The notes beneath the pieces were generated by a model. That model was given only the letters and a program-made list of their open reading frames with translations. It was not told where the DNA came from and did not search any database. Of a DNA stretch of 64,000 nucleotides, positions 59,268 to 64,000 are shown piece by piece. Origin of the DNA: Fibrobacter succinogenes (GTDB lineage: Bacteria > Fibrobacterota > Fibrobacteria > Fibrobacterales > Fibrobacteraceae); the NCBI GenBank assembly GCA_902800815.1, contig CADCGB010000004.1, forward strand, positions 1 through 64,000, in the 5' to 3' direction. A program made the position numbers and the translations under genes. Position 1 is the first letter of the stretch. Each line of letters begins with the position of its first letter.

Positions 59268-60449
59268 ATGCAGGGTAAACCGTTTGTTCTCTTCTGTGCG
59301 GGTGAGGATTCCGGCGACGTGCTGGGCGAAACCCTTGTCCGCTCCGCAGTAGATAACGGAATAAACGTTCTTGGGGTAGGTGGCCCGCGCATGCAGCGTG
59401 CAGGCCTTATTCCGGTAGGCGACTACGAAACCCTGCCTGTATCGGGTTTCGGTGACGTGCTCCCGCATATTTTTCGCCTGAAGAAAATATTCTCGCAGTT
59501 GGAATCGAGGCTGAAGAGCGATGATTGCGTGGCGCTGGTCTGCATTGATTATCCCGGGTTCAACATGAAGCTGTGCCGCAAGGCGCTGGCTTTGAAAAAG
59601 CCGGTCTTGTATGTGGCGCCCCCGCAGGTCTGGGCCTGGAAAAAACATCGTGCCCGCCGCTTGAAGGGTGCGAAACTGGCGGTGCTCTTCGATTTTGAAC
59701 GACACATTTATAAATCCCTCGGGCTGAATGCCGATGTTCTGGAGCACCCGTTCCCGCGGACGACGGGCACGCGGGCAATCCACCCGAGCGAAGCCGCAGC
59801 GGCAAATTCCGCGGCCGTCCCGAACCAAGACATCATCCTGTTGCCCGGCAGCCGCAAGTCGCAGGCTCTCCGCAATCTGCCGTTCTTTATGGCAGTGGCA
59901 TCGCAGGTCCATGCAATCCACCCCGAAAAAAACTTTGTGCTTGCCGCATCCCGAGACTCGCTAAAAACGCAGTTTGAACGTGCGCTTGTCAACGCATCCA
60001 AAGCCGGCGATATTCCCGCCTGGTTGCGTATTGAGGTTGCCCCGCAGGGTGCAAAAGAGCGGGCTGATTTCTATGCCCGCCATGCGGCTGCGCTCTGCAT
60101 GCCGGGCTCGGCCACGCTGGAACTTGCACTTTCTGGTGTACCGCTTGTCGTTGCCGATGTGCTTGACCCGTTGACGTATTTCATCGGGAAGCATTTCGTG
60201 AAAACGGATTATTTTGCCTTGCCGAATATCCTGCTGCGGCGCGGTGCCGTTCCTGAATTCTTCTTTACGCGCAGGAGTGCTTGTAAGACGTCAAGCGTCA
60301 CTGCAGTTGCAGATGCCCTCGGCAAATGCAATTCCGAAACATCTAGGGAAATCGCAGATGACCTGGATAAAACGTTCGTAGACGCGAAAAATCCCGAATC
60401 GTTAATGCTTGAATTTCTTGGCGAGTTCGTCAAGCGTGATGCGCATTAG
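59268..60449 (+). CDS. lpxB: Lipid-A-disaccharide synthase
   Basis: GT-B (family 19) glycosyltransferase that joins UDP-2,3-diacylglucosamine and lipid X at the inner membrane. 393 residues. Motifs: FCAGEDSGDVLGETLV, GVGGPRMQRAGL, LPVSGFGDVLPHIFRLKKIF, CIDYPGFNMKL, YVAPPQVWAWKKHRARRLKG, EHPFPR, LLPGSRKSQALRNLP, AALCMPGSATLELALSGVPLVV and YFALPNILLRRGAVPEFF. It shows that the organism makes lipid A. It starts one base after dnaE and overlaps the convergent mutL by 48 nt. Confidence 0.95.
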   Translation: MQGKPFVLFCAGEDSGDVLGETLVRSAVDNGINVLGVGGPRMQRAGLIPVGDYETLPVSGFGDVLPHIFRLKKIFSQLESRLKSDDCVALVCIDYPGFNMKLCRKALALKKPVLYVAPPQVWAWKKHRARRLKGAKLAVLFDFERHIYKSLGLNADVLEHPFPRTTGTRAIHPSEAAAANSAAVPNQDIILLPGSRKSQALRNLPFFMAVASQVHAIHPEKNFVLAASRDSLKTQFERALVNASKAGDIPAWLRIEVAPQGAKERADFYARHAAALCMPGSATLELALSGVPLVVADVLDPLTYFIGKHFVKTDYFALPNILLRRGAVPEFFFTRRSACKTSSVTAVADALGKCNSETSREIADDLDKTFVDAKNPESLMLEFLGEFVKRDAH

Positions 60450-62279
60450 CGTAGGGGCGCCATAAGGCGACTTCAGTGGATTTTCTGTCGCCATCAGTTG
60501 GCCTACAAGCATCGCCATTTCTTCGGGCTTGAGTTTGTCGCCCGCCTGGTACGCGTTCGTCTTGGACCAGGCCTTTGCAAGAGTATCCTGTACCACCGAA
60601 GCGTCGCCCTTGTCGCCGCTTTCGACGCAACTGTCCAAGAACTCGTGAACCGCCTTTACAGCTCTAGATAACTTGAGTGCGCTCGGGATGGCGCGAATCT
60701 GGAATGTGTCCCCGCCGAAAGGCTCCACAAAGAATCCTAGTTTGCGCAACTGCTCGTCGACGCTGGCAAATATCTGCTTTTCAATCTTGCTGAATTCAAT
60801 CAGCTCGGGGAACAGAAGTTCCTGGCAATCGAGATCTGCGCCCTTTTGCAAAATGTTGAGTGCCTTCTCGTACAATATGCGGGAATGTGCCGCATGCTGG
60901 TCGATAATTAGCAGGCCTTCTTCATCTTCGCCTGCAATGTAGGTATCCGCAATCTGGAACAGGGTAGGTGCCTTCCACGGCTGCGGTTCCGGCTCCGGAG
61001 CGGGAACGTTCCCTGCACTCGGTTCCAGCGAAATGATTTTCCCGGCCTCGGGTTGCGAGAACAGGTCCTGCACGTCGTCCGAGACATCGTAGCGGTTTGC
61101 CTTGCGGGTTTCTTGCGTGCTTTGCGTATAGTTCGGGGCAACGGGCTTGTAGAAGGGTGTCGCCTGCGCGAACGAATTGTTAGGGGAATCCAGCGCATCG
61201 CCCGCCGAACTGGAGGGCGTGGTTGCGCTTACGTTGTTTGTACTTGGGGCGTTGAATTCCCCGCTCAAGTCGATAAACGGCGACTTGGCTTCCAAATCCT
61301 TCTGGAACGTGTCACGGATGGCGTGGTTCACCACCAGGAATACGAGGTTCTGGTTGGCAAAACGCACTTCGCGCTTTGCCGGGTGAACGTTCACGTCGAA
61401 TTCGGTATCTGGCATGTCGAGGAACAGCACGGTAACGGGCTTGCACTGCGCTCCATAGGGCTCGTATGCCTGCGAAACGGCCTTCCCGATCATCTTGTTT
61501 TCGATCGGGCGGTTTCGCATGAACAAAAACTGGTGGTGGCGTTTCCCCTTCGTCTCGGTCGTGGGGGAGATATAGCCGGAAACATGGATGCCCGCCTCGG
61601 TATAGTCGACCGGCAATAGGCTCTTTGCGATCCCGGAGCCTATTGCCTCGGCTAGTCTAGAGCGCAGTTCCCCGGGGACGCCTATGAACACGCTCTTTTC
61701 ACCCACCTTGTAATCGAAGCGTATCTCGGGGTGTGAGATGGATGTTTTTATGATTACATCGAGAATCTTTGTTCCCTCGGAGGTTTCGCTTCCGAGGAAG
61801 GTCCGGCGCACAGGCGTATTGAAAAACAGGTCTTCAATCAGGAATGTGGTGCCATGGCCTGCGGCGTAGGGTTCTTCGCTTTCGACTTGCCCGCCCTTGA
61901 GTATAAGCCTTCCTCCGTCACCGTCTTCGGTAGAGGTCGAAATGGTCATTTTCGAGATGGCGGCAATTGATGCGACGGCTTCCCCGCGGAATCCATTTGT
62001 TTGCAGGTGGAAAAGGTCTTCCGCCGTATAGAGCTTGGAGGTCGTGTGCCTCAGGTAGCACAGGTCCAAATCCTTTTTGCCCATGCCCTTTCCGTTGTCT
62101 ATAACGAGAATCTTCTTTTTACCGCCTTCTTCGATTTGCACCTGTATACGGGTGGCCCCTGCGTCGATGGAATTCTCTATAAGTTCCTTTACAGCCGACG
62201 CCGGACGCTCAATAACTTCGCCCGCAGCGATTTTATTGATTATTTCATCCGGTAAAAGGTGTATTTCAGCGGTTTTCAT
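60402..62279 (-). CDS. mutL: DNA mismatch repair protein MutL (degenerate endonuclease motifs)
   Basis: GHKL ATPase that couples MutS recognition to downstream repair. 625 residues. N-terminal ATPase: IHLLPDEIINKIAAGEVIERPASAVKELIENSIDAGAT (written in parts: IAAGEVIERPASAVKELIEN, SIDAGAT), DNGKGM (61-66), TNGFRGEAVASI (94-105), FFNTPVRR. A proline-rich linker (about 340-435) leads to the dimerisation domain. The endonuclease motif DQHA(x)2E(x)4E reads DQHAAHSRILYE (460-471), with Ser in place of the first Glu. The CPHGRPT-type zinc motif reads SPYGAPT (604-610). It is therefore probably not a nicking MutL (see findings). Confidence 0.95.
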   Translation of the reverse strand: MKTAEIHLLPDEIINKIAAGEVIERPASAVKELIENSIDAGATRIQVQIEEGGKKKILVIDNGKGMGKKDLDLCYLRHTTSKLYTAEDLFHLQTNGFRGEAVASIAAISKMTISTSTEDGDGGRLILKGGQVESEEPYAAGHGTTFLIEDLFFNTPVRRTFLGSETSEGTKILDVIIKTSISHPEIRFDYKVGEKSVFIGVPGELRSRLAEAIGSGIAKSLLPVDYTEAGIHVSGYISPTTETKGKRHHQFLFMRNRPIENKMIGKAVSQAYEPYGAQCKPVTVLFLDMPDTEFDVNVHPAKREVRFANQNLVFLVVNHAIRDTFQKDLEAKSPFIDLSGEFNAPSTNNVSATTPSSSAGDALDSPNNSFAQATPFYKPVAPNYTQSTQETRKANRYDVSDDVQDLFSQPEAGKIISLEPSAGNVPAPEPEPQPWKAPTLFQIADTYIAGEDEEGLLIIDQHAAHSRILYEKALNILQKGADLDCQELLFPELIEFSKIEKQIFASVDEQLRKLGFFVEPFGGDTFQIRAIPSALKLSRAVKAVHEFLDSCVESGDKGDASVVQDTLAKAWSKTNAYQAGDKLKPEEMAMLVGQLMATENPLKSPYGAPTLMRITLDELAKKFKH

Positions 62280-62378
62280 GGCACAAATATAGCCAAAACC
62301 TATATATAGTGCTTGTTTTTTTGTTAAATTAACATTGGATTCCGGTTAGGGGGTCTAACAAAAAGCGAGGTTAGAATA

Positions 62379-63674
62379 GTGATTTCGAATTTCTTCATGC
62401 AACTGATTCATATTGAACTGTTGACTTCATATTCTGTGAAGGATTTGCTCACGCTCATGCGACGTGACCCGCGGTTCGATGTCAAGTTGGTGAACGACCT
62501 GTTTTTTGAAGGCTCCCTTATCGATGAAAATTCGCACCGCTTTATTGCCGACAACATCGTTTCTTGGCTGTATGAGCGTGGCGAAAACCCGGATGAGTTT
62601 ATCGAACGTATCGTAAAGCGCTGTGCTGATTTTGAGGCTGTTCCTGCCCGTAGTGTTTTGCGTACCTACCTGCCGTTCGTATCGCAGTTCTACCAGACCC
62701 AGGACGTTCGTGCGCTTTGCCTGGAAACCATACCGAAACGTTACCCATTCCTTACGCACGCCTCTATTCTTAGGGATTCAACCGAAAACGACATGAGGAA
62801 CATGTTCCTCGCCTTCAGGTTTGAAACTCCGGGTGCGCTTGTCTCGAACCCCATGCGCTGGATTCTTGGCATGTTCCGCGTGGGCCCGCTCCTCCTGAAC
62901 ACGCCCGCATACGAATACATGGAATACGAGGCTACCCAGACTTCGTTTATCGAGGCCCTTGAAGGCCGCGTCGAAGCAGAAATGAAGGATGGCAACGTCT
63001 ACATTGGAGACAAACTTGTGGGTCGGACCGCCACCTTCGGTGAGTGCCTCGATAAGCTTGGATTTGAATGGGAAAACACCCCTGAACGCAATGTGGGCTG
63101 CGTGCTCGCCCTTGAAGACTTGCGTGACGAAAAGACGAATTCCGTACTGCTCCGTAAGGGCTGCTACTATGGAACTCCGAGCAACATCCTCGATGTGCGG
63201 TTCAAGGCTAATGTGATTACCTCGGAACCGTTCCTCAAGTTGATGAGCTCTGTGGTGAAGCAGGAATTTGATGCCTGGAAGCCGGTGCAGAAGGCCCAGG
63301 AACAGCTGCTTGGTGCCATGAACGACTCCGTGGAAGTGGTTTACTACAAGAGCGACGACTCCATCTCGGTGAACCGCAAGCACCTGATGCGCAACGTGCC
63401 CGCGAGGATCCTGCGCAACCTGCTCCGCGAATACACCGCGACCGGCCGCGAGGAATACGAGAACCGTGAATTCAAGCGTGATCCGTCGATTTGTATGGAC
63501 CCGCTCCGCCCGAACTTCGAAAGCCGCCTGAACCGCGTGATTGCGCACATCAACGGCACCGACGAGAAGGACGGCAACAGCGAGGGCGTCAAGAAGTACT
63601 TCGAAATCGAACGCCACCGCCGCGGTGGGTTCCGATTCCTCCCGAAGTGCAAGATTGTGTTCCGAGAAGAATAA
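62379..63674 (+). CDS. Protein of unknown function
   Basis: 431 residues from a GTG at 62379 with GAGG eight bases upstream; an ATG at 62397 is a less well-spaced alternative. No signal peptide or membrane span. The N-terminal third is helical and charged (LLTLMRRDPRFDVKLVNDLFFEG, DEFIERIVKRCADFEAVPARSVLRTYLPFV). The middle has a hydrophobic-aromatic segment (GMFRVGPLLLNTPAYEYMEYEA). The C-terminal part has FKRDPSICMDPLRPNFESRLNRVIAHINGTDEKDG and ends RRGGFRFLPKCKIVFREE. I recognise no domain and would not assign a function. The upstream 100 nt are AT-rich and shared with the divergent mutL. Confidence 0.7.
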   Translation: MISNFFMQLIHIELLTSYSVKDLLTLMRRDPRFDVKLVNDLFFEGSLIDENSHRFIADNIVSWLYERGENPDEFIERIVKRCADFEAVPARSVLRTYLPFVSQFYQTQDVRALCLETIPKRYPFLTHASILRDSTENDMRNMFLAFRFETPGALVSNPMRWILGMFRVGPLLLNTPAYEYMEYEATQTSFIEALEGRVEAEMKDGNVYIGDKLVGRTATFGECLDKLGFEWENTPERNVGCVLALEDLRDEKTNSVLLRKGCYYGTPSNILDVRFKANVITSEPFLKLMSSVVKQEFDAWKPVQKAQEQLLGAMNDSVEVVYYKSDDSISVNRKHLMRNVPARILRNLLREYTATGREEYENREFKRDPSICMDPLRPNFESRLNRVIAHINGTDEKDGNSEGVKKYFEIERHRRGGFRFLPKCKIVFREE

Positions 63675-63721
63675 TTTTACAAAAATCTTTCAATAATCCG
63701 TCAAACATTTAGTTATATTTG

Positions 63722-63826
63722 TAAACGTTGGGATGGTTGAAAGGTAAATCCTATCTATTTCCATCATAGCTCCCCTCCTGATGGATCTAAGGTTCCGGAA
63801 ACCGCTCAATATTTTCTCCTTCTTAG
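63722..63826 (+). ncRNA. Candidate small RNA or leader upstream of a strong terminator
   Basis: The 326-nt region 63675-64000 has no supportable gene. Following a TATATT (63714-63719), this stretch contains GATGG (about 63732), CCATC (about 63759) and GATGG (about 63779). The central CCATC can pair with either flanking GATGG, giving two exclusive hairpins. A further GGTT-CCGG-AAACC hairpin is near 63791. The terminator at 63827 ends the unit. The switch-like arrangement fits a riboswitch, leader or small RNA, but I match it to no known family. Confidence 0.35.
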
Positions 63827-63860
63827 GAAAGGGCCCCTCACGGGGCTCTTTCTTTTTTTT
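63827..63860 (+). terminator. Strong intrinsic terminator
   Basis: GAAAGGGCCCC (63827-63837) with GGGGCTCTTTC (63842-63852), TCAC loop and one wobble pair, then eight T. It closes the preceding RNA candidate or attenuates a gene beyond the window. Confidence 0.85.
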
Positions 63861-63867
63861 CGTGTGA

Positions 63868-63962
63868 GCACACCGAAGGTGTGCGCATGCACCTAATTGC
63901 TATGGCAATTAGGTGCGTGTCGGGAGGGTCTTAGGGAGGGGCCGTCGTACGAGCCCCTCCCT
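63868..63962. repeat. Second palindrome run
   Basis: GCACACC-GAA-GGTGTGC (63868-63884); a perfect 12-bp repeat GCACCTAATTGC / GCAATTAGGTGC (63889-63900, 63905-63916) with TATG loop; AGGGAGGGGC / GCCCCTCCCT (63933-63942, 63953-63962) with a 10-nt loop. The style and the GTGTGCGC...GTGCG words recall the region after ftsZ. Confidence 0.6.
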
Positions 63963-64000
63963 TGTCTCATGAAATACCAGAAGTTCGCCTGAAAAAATTT

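Noticed and set aside
63675..64000. tRNA or tmRNA at the window end
   Set aside because: Looked for cloverleaf arms and a CCA end; the hairpins do not fit a tRNA or tmRNA layout.

Overview
The window most likely comes from a member of the phylum Fibrobacterota, close to Fibrobacter. Seven lipoproteins carry the repeat region known as the 'Fibrobacter succinogenes major paralogous domain' (cores such as WMAENLNY, ICPEGWHLP and SVRCVKD). One has the long Ser-rich linker after its lipidated Cys that is common in Fibrobacter surface proteins. The genome encodes an LPS-type outer membrane (lpxB, beta-barrel proteins) and a meso-DAP peptidoglycan route (murE with a DNPR motif). Assignments come from reading translated sequence and remembered family motifs; no database search was run.

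Layout. 1-2660: the 3' end of a class I fumarase, a small membrane protein on the minus strand, and a stand-alone two-domain paralogous lipoprotein. 2844-16672: a compact division/cell-wall (dcw) cluster, mraZ-rsmH-ftsL-ftsI-murE-murF-ftsW-murG-murC-ftsQ-ftsA-ftsZ, mostly with overlapping or touching genes. mraY, murD, murB and ddl are absent from it. 16673-17029: a terminator followed by a run of short palindromes. 17030-31590: a predicted outer-membrane barrel followed, with gaps of only 10-22 nt, by six tandem paralogous lipoproteins (L1-L6). Three of these carry a genomic palindromic repeat inserted in frame in the signal-peptide coding region.

31591-38000: an island that looks more AT-rich by eye. 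It holds a REP-like palindrome, a deeply nested foldback element ending in a terminator (candidate structured RNA), a three-gene restriction-modification-like operon (short N6-methylase, NPPY methylase, GIY-YIG/helicase/Tudor-like protein), and a broken AbiE type IV toxin-antitoxin locus with its antitoxin intact and its toxin truncated. 38046-49383: housekeeping genes: purT, a lipoprotein with beta-propeller-like motifs, a barrel protein, rubrerythrin, two polyamine genes (carboxynorspermidine dehydrogenase and arginine decarboxylase), nudC, der, plsY and gpsA. 49447-63674: a flippase-like membrane protein, a LamG-repeat lipoprotein, a glycosyltransferase, the GDP-deoxyhexose genes gmd-rmd, dnaE, lpxB, mutL and one conserved-looking protein of unknown function. 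63675-64000: no gene; a candidate small RNA with a strong terminator and another palindrome run.

How the genes fit together. The dcw genes make peptidoglycan precursors and the division ring. plsY/gpsA, lpxB, gmd/rmd and the glycosyltransferase build the envelope lipids and surface polysaccharide. The barrel plus lipoprotein block looks like a co-transcribed surface-protein unit. The most unusual signals are the in-frame palindromic elements in the lipoprotein signal sequences, the nested foldback RNA candidate directly upstream of the restriction operon, and a MutL whose endonuclease motifs are degenerate.
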